In this document: positions 1-8,343 of the stretch, piece by piece
Layout: the number at the start of each line of letters is the position of its first letter
Position numbering within the stretch: the stretch's first letter is position 1
Source: Ch67 sp041395845
GTDB lineage: Bacteria > Pseudomonadota > Gammaproteobacteria > Pseudomonadales > Ketobacteraceae
Direction: 5' to 3'
Assembly: GCA_041395845.1 (NCBI GenBank)
Contig: JAWKZS010000010.1
Span: forward strand, 62,001 to 126,000
DNA length: 64,000 bases
Position numbers and translations under genes: made by a program
Notes under the pieces: model-generated
What the model saw: the letters and a program-made list of their open reading frames with translations, nothing else
Told to the model about the DNA's origin: nothing
Database searches by the model: none

Positions 1-488
1 CCTGGCCCATCCTGTGGTTTACCCGTCAGCGCTTTCCGCTCACCACTCTGCTGTATTACGCTATCTGTCTGCACGGCCTGGTGCTGATGCTGGGTGGCAT
101 GTACACCTATGCGCGGGTACCGCTGGGCTTCGAACTGCAGGCGTGGTTTGGCTTCGAACGCAATCCGTATGACCGCATCGGTCATTTCTTCCAGGGCTTT
201 GTCCCGGCGCTGGTGGCGCGCGAAATCCTGTTGCGCGGCCAGTTCGTCCGTACCCGCGGCATGCTGAACTTTGTCATTGTCAGCATGGTGATGTTCGTCA
301 GTTCGTTCTATGAATTGATCGAGTGGTGGGCGGCGCTGCTGCTCGGAGGCGGGGCGGTTGATTTCCTGGGCACCCAGGGTGATCCGTGGGATACCCAGTC
401 CGACATGTTCTTTGCACTGGTGGGCGCTGTCTGCTGCCTGCTGCTGATGGCGCGCTGGCATGACCGGCAATTGAAAGCCATTTCCTGA
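1..488 (+). CDS. DUF2238 (YjdF-like) integral membrane protein, 5' end missing
   Basis: The gene enters from the left edge; the reading frame is open from base 3 and stops at 488, so the N-terminus is missing. The visible part has several hydrophobic stretches and the segment around YDRIGHFFQGF, followed by the FYELIEWW motif, which is typical of the DUF2238/YjdF inner-membrane family. The family has no established biochemical function. About 160 residues are visible against a usual length near 200, so only one or two membrane segments are lost. It stops about 20 bases before the first ECF-type promoter and is probably not part of that regulon. Confidence 0.8.
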   Translation, partial: WPILWFTRQRFPLTTLLYYAICLHGLVLMLGGMYTYARVPLGFELQAWFGFERNPYDRIGHFFQGFVPALVAREILLRGQFVRTRGMLNFVIVSMVMFVSSFYELIEWWAALLLGGGAVDFLGTQGDPWDTQSDMFFALVGAVCCLLLMARWHDRQLKAIS

Positions 489-510
489 TTCAGATTTTTT
501 CCGTCGTGTT

Positions 511-536
511 TGAACCGTTTGAGCCGCCCCTGCGAC
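511..536 (+). promoter_or_regulatory. ECF-type promoter P1 ahead of the barrel/sigma/protease operon
   Basis: TGAACCGTTT lies at 511-520 and GCGAC at 532-536, separated by 11 nt. The same two boxes with the same spacing occur at 6762-6787, 8878-8903 and, on the minus strand, 8833-8808. The GAAC core in the upstream box and a C/G-rich downstream box are typical of ECF sigma-factor promoters. The likely regulator is the ECF sigma factor encoded at 4047-4625, which would make this operon autoregulated. Transcription should begin a few bases after 536, leaving a leader of about 200 nt before the preferred start codon at 746. Confidence 0.75.
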
Positions 537-745
537 CAAGGTGAAAAGCATCATTGTGATGCAATCTGTCACCGGAGGTTTCCATGGTCAGCCCCCACCG
601 GCGCCCGTTAGCAGTTTGTCAGCTTGAGTGGTTCTGGCCTCGCATTGGCGGCGGCCACTGGGGTAAGCTTGCGAACCATCGCACTGTATTGTTTTCAGCC
701 GGTCCTTGCTGGGCCGGATACTGCACGCCTAGGGAGGGTAGGGGA

Positions 746-2830
746 ATGACGCACGCAGCTGTCGGCCGGCAATCGGGTCGATCTGAACAGAGGAAATCGC
801 GACGCTGGCTAATGCCGCTGGTCTGGCTGGGTGCATTGGCGGCAGGCAATGTCGGTTGGGCGACGCCGCTGTCGCTGGCCCCGGGGCAACAGGCCGTGAG
901 CATCCCGCTGGCGCTGGATCCGGCCCGCATGCCGGAAAGTCTGGCTGTCGAACTGGATGGCTATGATGTGTCGTCATTCGTTACCGCCACTGCGGCGAGC
1001 CTGGAGCTGGCCCTGCAGGTGCCGCTTACCGGTGGCGCCCATGAGCTGGTGGTGCTGGCGGTATATCCCGACGGCGCAATCGAAACCCTGGCGGTGCATT
1101 CCCTGCAGGTGGCTGCCAATCGTCTGCTGGCAGCGGATAACTGGAAGGCCAACGTAACCCTCGATACATCGTATCTTGCGGTAAAAAAGGACAAGGATGA
1201 CTTTCCGGATACGGAACACTGGGCATCGAATGCGGGTGCCGTCGTGCAGGGCGCTTATGCCGAGGACGACTGGCAGTTCGAAACGCGGATCGATGCGCTG
1301 TATAACAGCCGCGCCGAGAATAATGGTTCCGGCAATCACTGGGATTTGCCGAACTATCGCGTTGCGGTGGCACGGCGGTTTGAATCGGGCACCGCGACGT
1401 TGCAGGCCGGGGATGTGGTGGTGGGTGGTGAAAGTCTTGCCTTCAGCAGCTTTCGCCGGCGGGGCGTGGCGCTCAGTCACGCGTCCTTGCAGGGCATGAT
1501 TCAGGCAGAGGCGTTTGCCCTGCAGTCAGAGCCTACCACCAGTGCCCGTCAGAACGTGCTGTTCCCGTCCCAGAGCGAAGACAAGGTGGCCGGTACGCAT
1601 GCCATCCTGCGGCCATTATCGGGTGAATACCAGCCGGCCTTGCAGGTGACGGCATCGTACCTGACCGGTTCCACCACCTATCCCGGCAATGGTTTCTACG
1701 TGCCTGAGCCAACTGAATTCGGCGGCAGTGTGCTGTCCGGTGGCCTGCTGAGCGAGTGGCTGTCCGGCAGCCTGGCGTTCCAGGCAGAATTCGCGTCGTC
1801 GGATTTCGATTTTGATGGTGTTGATCAGGGGGAAGGCGAGGTTTCGGATGATGCTTCGCAATTCCAGATTCGCCTGGCGTCCGGGGTGGAACTGCCGTCG
1901 GGGCCGCTGGACCAGTGGTCGCTGCGGTTGCTGCAATCCACGGTTGGACGCTTCTTCTACAGTCTGGGCAATCGTACCTTGCCTGGTGATCTGGATACGC
2001 AGCGGCTGGATCTGACGGGCAGTCGTGGCGGCTTCAGTTTTGCGCTGGATGCCAGCGAAGCCACCAACAATGTGGACGACGATCCGCTGGTGGCGGATTA
2101 CCGGCAGGAAACCTCCGGGCTGGTGCTTTATTACACGCCGTCAGGCGTCGATCCGGCGCAGGGTGTCTGGCGCTGGATCGGGTTGCCGTCGCTGCAACTG
2201 GGGGCTCGCTATACCGATCAGGCGCAGGATCAGGAGGATGCAGTACTGGTGGGATATGACATCGATAATCGCTCGGACGAATTGAGCGCCGGTGTCACGT
2301 TTGTCTATCCCGAGTGGCAGTGGTATCTGCAGCAGTCGCGCATCGAGCTGGAAGACGCTGCCGAAGCGGTTTTCATCGGGCTGGATGAAGTCTTCACGCC
2401 GGGACCGGATTCGGTTACCGACCAGACTCTGCTGCAGGTGACCTACAACCCGACGCCAGGAATCTATCTGGCACCCCTCGCGCAGTATAACCGGGTAGAG
2501 GAAGACCAGACCGGCCGCCGCTACACCACCTCCCGTTTTGGCTTCGACAGCCAGTTTCACCTGCTGCCCCAGAAACTCATTCTGGTGCTGAATTACAGCG
2601 AAGACCGCAACCGGCAGGATTATAACGATCCGGTGTACCTGAATGGCGACACGCTCTATCGCAGCGGCTCGGGCCAGCTGTTGTTCAAGGCGGTGCCTGC
2701 GCGGGGGCTGCAACCCGGCCTGGATCTTTATACCAAGGGAAGTGTTGGACGTTTTGTTGATCGCACTGGCGAAGCCGGTGACGAAACCTGGCAGTTGCTG
2801 CTGGGTGCCAATGTGTACTGGGCCGAATAA
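746..2830 (+). CDS. Exported outer-membrane beta-barrel protein of the ECF regulon
   Basis: This 694-aa protein begins with a basic n-region and a hydrophobic stretch (LMPLVWLGALAAG), with likely signal peptidase cleavage after GWA. The next roughly 100 residues look like an Ig-like or beta-sandwich domain. The rest is dominated by alternating amphipathic strands rich in Y, W, Q and G, as in a large outer-membrane barrel, but I cannot name the family. Start choice: ATG 746 follows a purine-rich GGGAGGG/GGGG stretch and places the signal peptide near the N-terminus. An in-frame ATG at 584 also has a strong GGAGG site but would put 54 extra residues before the signal peptide, so it is less likely. 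It is the first gene of the operon with the sigma factor and may be its envelope sensor or output. Confidence 0.7.
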   Translation: MTHAAVGRQSGRSEQRKSRRWLMPLVWLGALAAGNVGWATPLSLAPGQQAVSIPLALDPARMPESLAVELDGYDVSSFVTATAASLELALQVPLTGGAHELVVLAVYPDGAIETLAVHSLQVAANRLLAADNWKANVTLDTSYLAVKKDKDDFPDTEHWASNAGAVVQGAYAEDDWQFETRIDALYNSRAENNGSGNHWDLPNYRVAVARRFESGTATLQAGDVVVGGESLAFSSFRRRGVALSHASLQGMIQAEAFALQSEPTTSARQNVLFPSQSEDKVAGTHAILRPLSGEYQPALQVTASYLTGSTTYPGNGFYVPEPTEFGGSVLSGGLLSEWLSGSLAFQAEFASSDFDFDGVDQGEGEVSDDASQFQIRLASGVELPSGPLDQWSLRLLQSTVGRFFYSLGNRTLPGDLDTQRLDLTGSRGGFSFALDASEATNNVDDDPLVADYRQETSGLVLYYTPSGVDPAQGVWRWIGLPSLQLGARYTDQAQDQEDAVLVGYDIDNRSDELSAGVTFVYPEWQWYLQQSRIELEDAAEAVFIGLDEVFTPGPDSVTDQTLLQVTYNPTPGIYLAPLAQYNRVEEDQTGRRYTTSRFGFDSQFHLLPQKLILVLNYSEDRNRQDYNDPVYLNGDTLYRSGSGQLLFKAVPARGLQPGLDLYTKGSVGRFVDRTGEAGDETWQLLLGANVYWAE

Positions 2831-2851
2831 TCGGCGCCTGGAGGAATACTT

Positions 2852-4039
2852 ATGAAAACCCTGACTCAGATTGCAAGCGCACTGGCCACTGGCCTGTTGC
2901 TGGCCTGTTCGTCGGCACTGGCGGATGTCACCAGCGTCGCCGGCACCGTGGCACCTGGAACCGTTTCGCCGGCCCAGGCAGGCAGTGTCAGTATCCGCTG
3001 GCAGGCGGTAGTGACGCCGAACGCAGTGGGTGGGCCGGAAACGGTGTCGTCCTCGTCCGGTCATATTCTGGCGCCGGATGGCACACCGCTGATTCGGCTG
3101 GCGACGGTGTTCAACCGCACCGGTGTGGGCACGCTTACCTTCAATGAATCGGCGCTGATTCCGGCTGCAACCGTACAAAGCTGGCGTGCGGCAGGCTACA
3201 ACCTGGTGACCATCCAGCGGGTGTTTTCCGCCACGAATGGCCCTGATGCCATCGGCATTACTACCCTGGCGCTGGCGGATGCCACGGGGGCAGCCACCAG
3301 TCCACTGCTGGATGCCCGCACGCCGACTGCCAAACTGGTGATCCGGAATCTGGAACTGCGTTTCCGCGATACCCTGGCGCCGATTGCCGTGGTGACACCG
3401 GACAGTGATCTGAAGGCAGAATTGCGGGTTTATCACAGCGGCACCGGTACCTTCGAAGGCGAGTGGCAGGTGGCCGAGCCCGGCAGTACCGAAGGCCAGC
3501 CGATCTATCGTCCGCTGCAGCGCGTGCGTCAGCTGCTGACCGGGCAGCAATTGAGCGTGCTGACGAGCCCCGTCTTGCCGACCCGTGTGGCAGGCAAATA
3601 TCTGCTGCGCTTCTGTGCCATTGATGCGGCAGCGGTCACCGCCAGTGCCCGGGAAGCGCTGTGCACTGTGCCGGAAACAACGGCACAAACGGTCTATCAG
3701 GTGCTTGCAGATGAACAGAACGCGGTAAAAGCACTGCAGGTATTGTCACCGCGCACCGCGGCCGTTACCCCGGCGTCGCGCTTCGAATGGGCGCCGGTAC
3801 CGGGCACCGTGGTCTACCAGCTGCAGGTGTTCAGCGTCGATGACGGGATGGTTACGCCCGCATTTGTCACCGGTATGCTGCTGCCCAGCAATCAGGTGCA
3901 GACTGCGCTGTCAGCCATCATGACCCAGCATCTGAAGAATGGTGGCCGTTATTTGTGGCGCATCAGCGCACTGGATCAATCCGGGCGCGTGATCGGTCGC
4001 AGCAGCGAAAACAGCTTTACCTTCACACATGAGGATTGA
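2852..4039 (+). CDS. Exported protein of unknown function upstream of the ECF sigma gene
   Basis: The 395-aa product starts with a clear Sec signal peptide (MKTLTQIASALATGLLLACSS, cleavage probably after ALA). The cysteine is followed by SSALAD, so a lipobox is possible but not convincing. The mature part is rich in S, T, V and A and looks like several beta domains; the last roughly 100 residues (FEWAPVPGTVVYQLQVF onward) resemble a fibronectin type III-like module. A GGAGG site precedes the ATG. The gene lies 21 nt after the barrel gene and ends within the 5' end of the sigma gene, which supports one transcript and translational coupling. I do not recognise the family; a periplasmic or surface partner of the barrel protein is inferred from position. 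Confidence 0.65.
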   Translation: MKTLTQIASALATGLLLACSSALADVTSVAGTVAPGTVSPAQAGSVSIRWQAVVTPNAVGGPETVSSSSGHILAPDGTPLIRLATVFNRTGVGTLTFNESALIPAATVQSWRAAGYNLVTIQRVFSATNGPDAIGITTLALADATGAATSPLLDARTPTAKLVIRNLELRFRDTLAPIAVVTPDSDLKAELRVYHSGTGTFEGEWQVAEPGSTEGQPIYRPLQRVRQLLTGQQLSVLTSPVLPTRVAGKYLLRFCAIDAAAVTASAREALCTVPETTAQTVYQVLADEQNAVKALQVLSPRTAAVTPASRFEWAPVPGTVVYQLQVFSVDDGMVTPAFVTGMLLPSNQVQTALSAIMTQHLKNGGRYLWRISALDQSGRVIGRSSENSFTFTHED

Positions 4040-4046
4040 TGACGGC

Positions 4047-4625
4047 ATGGATCAGCATGACGACCTGCAATTGCTGGAGCAGATCCGTAGCGGCAGTGAA
4101 ACGGCAATGAAACGGTTCTATCAGCGTTACGCCGATATCATTTACCGCTTTGCCCTGCGCACACTGCAGAATCCAGGCGACGCCAGCGAAGTGGTGAACG
4201 AAGTCCTGTTGCAGGTGTGGCAGAAGCCCGACAGTTTCCGTGGTGCCTCCAGCGTCAAGACCTGGGTGCTCGGGATTACCCATCACAAGGCGGTGGATGT
4301 GGTGCGGCGCAACAGGCGGCATCACGACAATCACGTCAGCGATGAGGTGATTGATCTGGAAACCGACGTTGCGCCGGGGTGCATGCTGACGGATTCTCAT
4401 GTGATGGCGGATAACCAGCGCTTCGTCCGTCACTGCATGCAGACCCTGTCCGAGGATCATCGTCAGGTTGTCCATCTGACGTTTTTCGAAGAATTGAGCT
4501 ACCCGGATATTGCCGGACTGCTCGGTGTGCCGCTGGGTACGGTAAAGACCCGGATGATGCATGCGAAAAATCTGCTGATGAACTGTTTGCACCGGGTCAC
4601 CCGGGGTGAATGGGCAACAGGGTAG
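4047..4625 (+). CDS. ECF-family RNA polymerase sigma factor
   Basis: The 192-aa protein has the two-domain ECF layout. Region 2 covers roughly residues 20-85 (AMKRFYQRYADIIYRFA, then DASEVVNEVLLQVWQ and the RGASSVKTWVLGI core). Region 4 covers roughly residues 140-185 (LSEDHRQVVHLTFFEELSYPD, then helix-turn-helix GVPLGTVKTRMMHA). No extra C-terminal domain is present. ATG 4047 is chosen because GAGGA lies 11 nt upstream; the alternative ATG at 4029 has no ribosome site and would overlap the previous gene. The anti-sigma gene follows after 9 nt. Four matching promoter-like sites nearby, including one upstream of this operon, are the expected targets and imply positive autoregulation. Confidence 0.93.
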   Translation: MDQHDDLQLLEQIRSGSETAMKRFYQRYADIIYRFALRTLQNPGDASEVVNEVLLQVWQKPDSFRGASSVKTWVLGITHHKAVDVVRRNRRHHDNHVSDEVIDLETDVAPGCMLTDSHVMADNQRFVRHCMQTLSEDHRQVVHLTFFEELSYPDIAGLLGVPLGTVKTRMMHAKNLLMNCLHRVTRGEWATG

Positions 4626-4634
4626 GAGACTGAC

Positions 4635-5276
4635 ATGAACCGTGACGATAGCGAGCAACTGCGTGAACAGCTGCCGTGGGCAGTGAATGGCACGCTGACC
4701 CCAGCCGAACAGGCAGAGGTTGATGCATGGCTGGCCCGTGATGCTGCGGCAACCGAAGAATTCGCGTTTCTGCAACGACTGGCCGAGGAAGTGAAAGCCG
4801 ATGCGCCGGACACTATCGTGTCGGAGTTTGGCTGGGAGCGACTGAAGCGGCAGCTGCACACACCTGCAGCGGCGGTGCCGACAACGTCGACTGTGCCCGA
4901 GCGCCCGTTCAACTGGTGGCGCGGCATGGGCATCGCTGCCATGCTGGTGGTGGCCGTGCAGGTCGGCTGGGTCTGGCAATTGCAGCGGGATAATGCTGGC
5001 TTGCAGTATCAGCTGATGTCCGGTGGGGCACCGGTTGGCGCCGAGCAGCAGTGGCACTTTCGGCTGATGCTGGCGCCGGACGCGACCGTGCAGGATCTGG
5101 TGGCACTGCTGCAGTCGACCAGCGGCAGCATTGTGGCGGGTCCCAGTGCGCTGGGTCTGTTTGATATCACTGTGCCTGTGAGCGGGGACATGACGCCACA
5201 GCTGATGCTTGACCAGCTATCGGCAAACCCGCTGGTTCGTCATGTGGAATGGACTGATGCAGCGGCCAGCGATTGA
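4635..5276 (+). CDS. Single-pass anti-sigma factor
   Basis: The 213-aa protein immediately follows the ECF sigma gene with a GGAG ribosome site. The N-terminal cytoplasmic part (residues 1-75; LPWAVNGTLTPAEQAEVDAWL) resembles the anti-sigma domain that holds region 2/4, without the zinc-binding HxxxCxxC motif. A single membrane helix spans about residues 96-114 (GMGIAAMLVVAVQVGWVW). The remaining 95 residues should be periplasmic. They contain VQDLVALLQSTSGSIVAGPS and a following strand pattern that looks like a peptidase-inhibitor or subtilase-prodomain fold; that likeness is my inference. With the S8 protease encoded next, a proteolytic or inhibitory interaction between the two periplasmic domains is plausible. 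Confidence 0.85.
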   Translation: MNRDDSEQLREQLPWAVNGTLTPAEQAEVDAWLARDAAATEEFAFLQRLAEEVKADAPDTIVSEFGWERLKRQLHTPAAAVPTTSTVPERPFNWWRGMGIAAMLVVAVQVGWVWQLQRDNAGLQYQLMSGGAPVGAEQQWHFRLMLAPDATVQDLVALLQSTSGSIVAGPSALGLFDITVPVSGDMTPQLMLDQLSANPLVRHVEWTDAAASD

Positions 5277-5376
5277 GTTGGTTTGCCTGGTGTGTTTGCT
5301 GTGTGGCTTCACCATGGTCGGTGCGGTCCAGGGGCAGCTGTCACCGGTGCACCGGTGTCGACAGCACCACCGGTAA
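5257..5376 (+). other. Out-of-frame signal-peptide start for the S8 protease
   Basis: ATG 5257 opens a short frame that overlaps the end of the anti-sigma gene and encodes MQRPAIELVCLVCLLCGF followed by TMVGAVQG, an excellent Sec signal peptide. It stops at 5376. The protease frame is shifted by one base. Adding one G to the run at 5331-5334 would join the two frames smoothly as ...VGAVQG-AAVTGAPVS. This is therefore probably the real 5' end of the protease gene, broken here by a one-base deletion, a sequencing error or, less likely, a -1 ribosomal slip. Confidence 0.7.
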
Positions 5377-6755
5377 CCGCAACTCCGACGACCACCGATC
5401 CCACCGGAGCGCCTTTGCCGGGAACCGCTCCGTCTTTACCCAGCACCGCACCGCCTTTGCCCGGCACTGCCCCTGCCAGCGTACCCACTCTGCCGGTCGC
5501 GCCCGCGCCTGCCACTGCACCCGCTTCGCCGGTTCCCGCGGTAGCGGCACCGATTCACCTGCCCGCCAGCGCGCCACCGTTGACGGTTCCTGGTGGGGTC
5601 ATGCCCGTTGCCAGCCTGCCAGTCAGCCTGGACGATCCCGATGATCCAGCCCTCGTTGATCAGACCCAGTGGCTGTTGGTGAGTGAGTCGGTGGAGCAGG
5701 CCGGGCGCGATCGGGAAACCCTGCGCGCTTATGGCCTGCAGTTACGGGGGCGCACGCTGTACCCAACCCTGCAAATGGTCGTCAGCCGCTTTGTGCTGAC
5801 GCCAGCCAGTCGTGAAGATCCGCCGGCACTGCTGGCGCGGCTGCGGCGGGAACAGCCTGGCCTGACGCTCGAATTCAACCGCTTTTATGTGCCATTGCAG
5901 GCGGTTCCGCTGGCAGATCGCATCCATGCTGCCCGTCGCAGTCCGGAGCGTTACGGACAGGTGCTGGTCGGTCTGGATGAGCGTTGTCGCGGGGCCACCG
6001 CGCCGGTGACGGTGGCGATGCTGGATGGGCAGGTCAACACGGCCTTGCCTGAATTCGGCGGCGTGCAGCTGTCGTCCGTGGACGTGACCCGGCAGGGGCC
6101 TGCTCCCACCCATCATGCCACCGCGATTGCGGCGTTGCTGACGGGCGCGGGTGAGCAGGCGTTGCTGCCGGGTGCCGGTCTGTTGGCGATTACGGTTTTC
6201 GCTCCCAACGACCAGGGCCAGCTGCTTACCCGCACGGAATGGCTACTGGCAGGACTGGAGCAGCTGCTTACAGCCCAGCCGCGTCCGGCGGTGGCAAATC
6301 TCAGTTTGGGTGGCCCGGACAGCCTGCTGCTGACCCGTGCCTTCAATCGCGTTGCTGGCGACATCCTGCTGGTGGCAGCGGCGGGCAATCAGGGATCAGG
6401 CCGGCAACCGACCTATCCCGCACGCCTGCCCGCGGTGGTGGCCGTGACGGCGGTGGGCCCGGATGCCCGCCTCTATGCCCAGGCCAACCAGGGCGACACG
6501 CTGGAGCTGGCGGCTCCCGGTGTGGACATCCGCAGCATCAATGCACAGGGGCAATCTACCTATGTCACCGGGACGTCATTTGCCGCCCCCTGGGTGACGG
6601 CGGCGGCTGGCCGCCTGGCGGCAGATTTACCCGACCAGTCCGGTACCGTCTGGCGTTCCCGGCTGCAGGCAATGACACTGGATCTTGGCCCGGCAGGACG
6701 TGACAGCCAGTTCGGTTTTGGCCTGCTGGATCTGTCGGCGCTGTGCCAAGAATAA
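5283..6755 (+). CDS. S8 subtilisin-like serine protease with proline/threonine-rich linker
   Basis: The frame open from TTG 5283 encodes up to 490 aa. Residues 17-110 are a low-complexity A/P/T linker, residues 120-215 resemble a protease prodomain, and residues 235-490 form the peptidase S8 domain. The triad is visible: Asp248 in VAMLDGQ, His278 in HHATAIAALL, Ser432 in GTSFAAP; Asn369 in AAAGNQGS is the oxyanion residue. The His motif is HAT rather than the usual HGT. TTG 5283 is only the longest in-frame start; the natural N-terminus is probably the signal peptide in the neighbouring frame at 5257. The enzyme should act in the periplasm or outside the cell. Being last in the sigma/anti-sigma operon, it may cleave the anti-sigma factor or process the exported proteins of the regulon. 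Confidence 0.85.
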   Translation: MPGVFAVWLHHGRCGPGAAVTGAPVSTAPPVTATPTTTDPTGAPLPGTAPSLPSTAPPLPGTAPASVPTLPVAPAPATAPASPVPAVAAPIHLPASAPPLTVPGGVMPVASLPVSLDDPDDPALVDQTQWLLVSESVEQAGRDRETLRAYGLQLRGRTLYPTLQMVVSRFVLTPASREDPPALLARLRREQPGLTLEFNRFYVPLQAVPLADRIHAARRSPERYGQVLVGLDERCRGATAPVTVAMLDGQVNTALPEFGGVQLSSVDVTRQGPAPTHHATAIAALLTGAGEQALLPGAGLLAITVFAPNDQGQLLTRTEWLLAGLEQLLTAQPRPAVANLSLGGPDSLLLTRAFNRVAGDILLVAAAGNQGSGRQPTYPARLPAVVAVTAVGPDARLYAQANQGDTLELAAPGVDIRSINAQGQSTYVTGTSFAAPWVTAAAGRLAADLPDQSGTVWRSRLQAMTLDLGPAGRDSQFGFGLLDLSALCQE

Positions 6756-6761
6756 AAAATT

Positions 6762-6787
6762 TGAACCGTTTGCCGGTTCGTTGCGAC
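6762..6787 (+). promoter_or_regulatory. ECF-type promoter P2 ahead of the 456-aa exported protein
   Basis: TGAACCGTTT at 6762-6771 and GCGAC at 6783-6787 are separated by 11 nt, identical in both boxes and spacing to P1. It starts 6 nt after the protease stop codon and leads to the ATG at 6850, giving a leader of about 55 nt. The position shows that the next gene has its own promoter under the same sigma factor. Confidence 0.78.
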
Positions 6788-6849
6788 ACAGGATCAGGAC
6801 GCGGGTTTTGCCCGCTTTGCAATGCTTGAAATACCGAGGATACGCCAAC

Positions 6850-8220
6850 ATGAAAACACCAAAAAATGCATGCCGGTTAGTGGGAACGGGACTGCTGTTA
6901 CTCGCGGCGAGTGTCGCCCAGGCAAAGAAAGTCGATTACGTGGATGTGACCAAAGGCGACGGCATCTACCTGAATCACGGCAAGGTCGAAGTGAGTGTCG
7001 TGAATGGTGAATACGCGCAGATCACTTCTGGCAATACCGTACCCTTTCATCTGCGGATGAAAGCGGGCTGCAAGAATAATGATGTCGTGAAGACGGCCTT
7101 CGTGTCCTACGGGCAGGAAAATGTCAGCGGTGGGATTCTCGAAGCCAGCGACAACTACCAGGTTTCACTGAGCAATCAGGGCATGGGGCAAACCATGCCG
7201 TACACACCGGCCAAGCTGGACGTGCCAGTGAATCGCCTGGGCGTTGACCCGGTGAAAATGTGCCGGGACATGATGCAGGAAAAACTCGGCCAGGGCTTGG
7301 CCAAACATCAGATTCTGAATGCCGAGCACACCCTGGGGGCGTTGGTGACGTTCACTGCGGTGGCGGGCTGTGGCAAGTGGCACGAAAGCGAAAGGACCTT
7401 TGCCAAGGATACCTTCACCGATCAGTTGACGGTGGTGTGCAAGGCTGGTGCAGCAGCGCCCGGTGGCAACACCGTGCAGGCACCCAAAGGCCCGATCACG
7501 GTCGTGCCGCTGGGAGGAAGCGGTCAGATTCAGACCGGCTTCAATCCGCTCGTGATCGCTGAAGGCGAAATCATCGCAGGCGGCATGAAAAACTTCGTCG
7601 GCACCTGTCCCGCGCAACTGTCAATGGCTGTCAAGATTCGTGGCAGCGGCAAAGGCAAGGTGCGGGTGCATGTCGTCGATGGCAGCGACAAGATCTGGGA
7701 ATCCGTGCCGCTGGATTATGATGGCAAACAGGGCTGGAAGCAGATGAACTTTTTCTACAACCTGCCTGCGTTGCCGGAATACCTGAATACCAAAAAGGAC
7801 CGCAGCTTCCGCCTGTATGTTGAGCTGAAAGATGAAAAAGCGGATACGTTCAGCTGGAGTCCAAAAGGCGATCTGGATACCTTCAGCTGGAGCCATACCT
7901 GCAAACCTTCTGTGGCCGTGCCGATGGGCGGACAGGGCGGGGTGAAGCTGGCGCCGGCTGTGCCCGGTGGCGACAGTCAGCCGCCACGCGCGGTGATGCC
8001 GGTGCCGGTCAAACCCTTGCCCGCATCCAATTTGCAAGCGCCAGTGCCAACCCCCGAGCCGGGAACGCCCCAGCGGATTGCGCCGCCAACCCCCGCCACA
8101 CCTCCCATGCCGACACCGGGATCCCTGCAGGCCGTACCGGTGCAGCCCAGCCCCAAGCCTGCGCTGAAGATTGCGCCCATCAATCCGGCGCCCGCTGATC
8201 CCTCGGCAAAAACGCAATAG
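6850..8220 (+). CDS. Exported two-domain protein with proline-rich C-terminus
   Basis: The 456-aa product starts with a signal peptide (MKTPKNACRLVGTGLLLLAAS, cleavage after AQA). Two unidentified domains follow. The first covers about residues 25-200 (VDYVDVTKGDGIYLNHGKV...) and has conserved-looking cysteines that could form disulfides. The second covers about residues 220-355 and ends with a duplicated DTFSWS segment. The last 100 residues are almost entirely P, A, V and T, similar in character to the linker of the S8 protease and suited to spanning or anchoring in the envelope. ATG 6850 is preferred over longer in-frame starts because it has a GAGGA site and directly begins the signal peptide. 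It has its own ECF promoter and is followed by a strong terminator. Confidence 0.75.
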   Translation: MKTPKNACRLVGTGLLLLAASVAQAKKVDYVDVTKGDGIYLNHGKVEVSVVNGEYAQITSGNTVPFHLRMKAGCKNNDVVKTAFVSYGQENVSGGILEASDNYQVSLSNQGMGQTMPYTPAKLDVPVNRLGVDPVKMCRDMMQEKLGQGLAKHQILNAEHTLGALVTFTAVAGCGKWHESERTFAKDTFTDQLTVVCKAGAAAPGGNTVQAPKGPITVVPLGGSGQIQTGFNPLVIAEGEIIAGGMKNFVGTCPAQLSMAVKIRGSGKGKVRVHVVDGSDKIWESVPLDYDGKQGWKQMNFFYNLPALPEYLNTKKDRSFRLYVELKDEKADTFSWSPKGDLDTFSWSHTCKPSVAVPMGGQGGVKLAPAVPGGDSQPPRAVMPVPVKPLPASNLQAPVPTPEPGTPQRIAPPTPATPPMPTPGSLQAVPVQPSPKPALKIAPINPAPADPSAKTQ

Positions 8221-8237
8221 CCACCGATAGCCCTGCG

Positions 8238-8263
8238 GCCCGCCAACTGGCGGGCTTTTTTTT
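8238..8263 (+). terminator. Rho-independent terminator after the 456-aa exported protein
   Basis: GCCCGCC and GGCGGGC form a perfect 7-bp stem with a 4-nt AACT loop, followed by eight T residues. Confidence 0.92.
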
Positions 8264-8283
8264 GGCTTGATTTGCGGCGCAAC

Positions 8284-8311
8284 AAAAAAGCCCCCGGCAT
8301 GATCCGGGGGC
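8284..8311 (-). terminator. Rho-independent terminator for the minus-strand cysteine-rich exported protein
   Basis: Read on the minus strand, GCCCCCGG pairs with CCGGGGGC around a 6-nt loop and is followed by a run of six T residues. It lies just past the stop of the gene at 8344-8769 and faces the plus-strand terminator at 8238-8263. Confidence 0.9.
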
Positions 8312-8343
8312 TTCCTGTCGTGCTCTGTACAGATTACGAATAC

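Noticed and set aside
537..745. Possible cyclic-di-GMP or other known riboswitch in the leader
   Set aside because: I could not match the conserved blocks of a known class.
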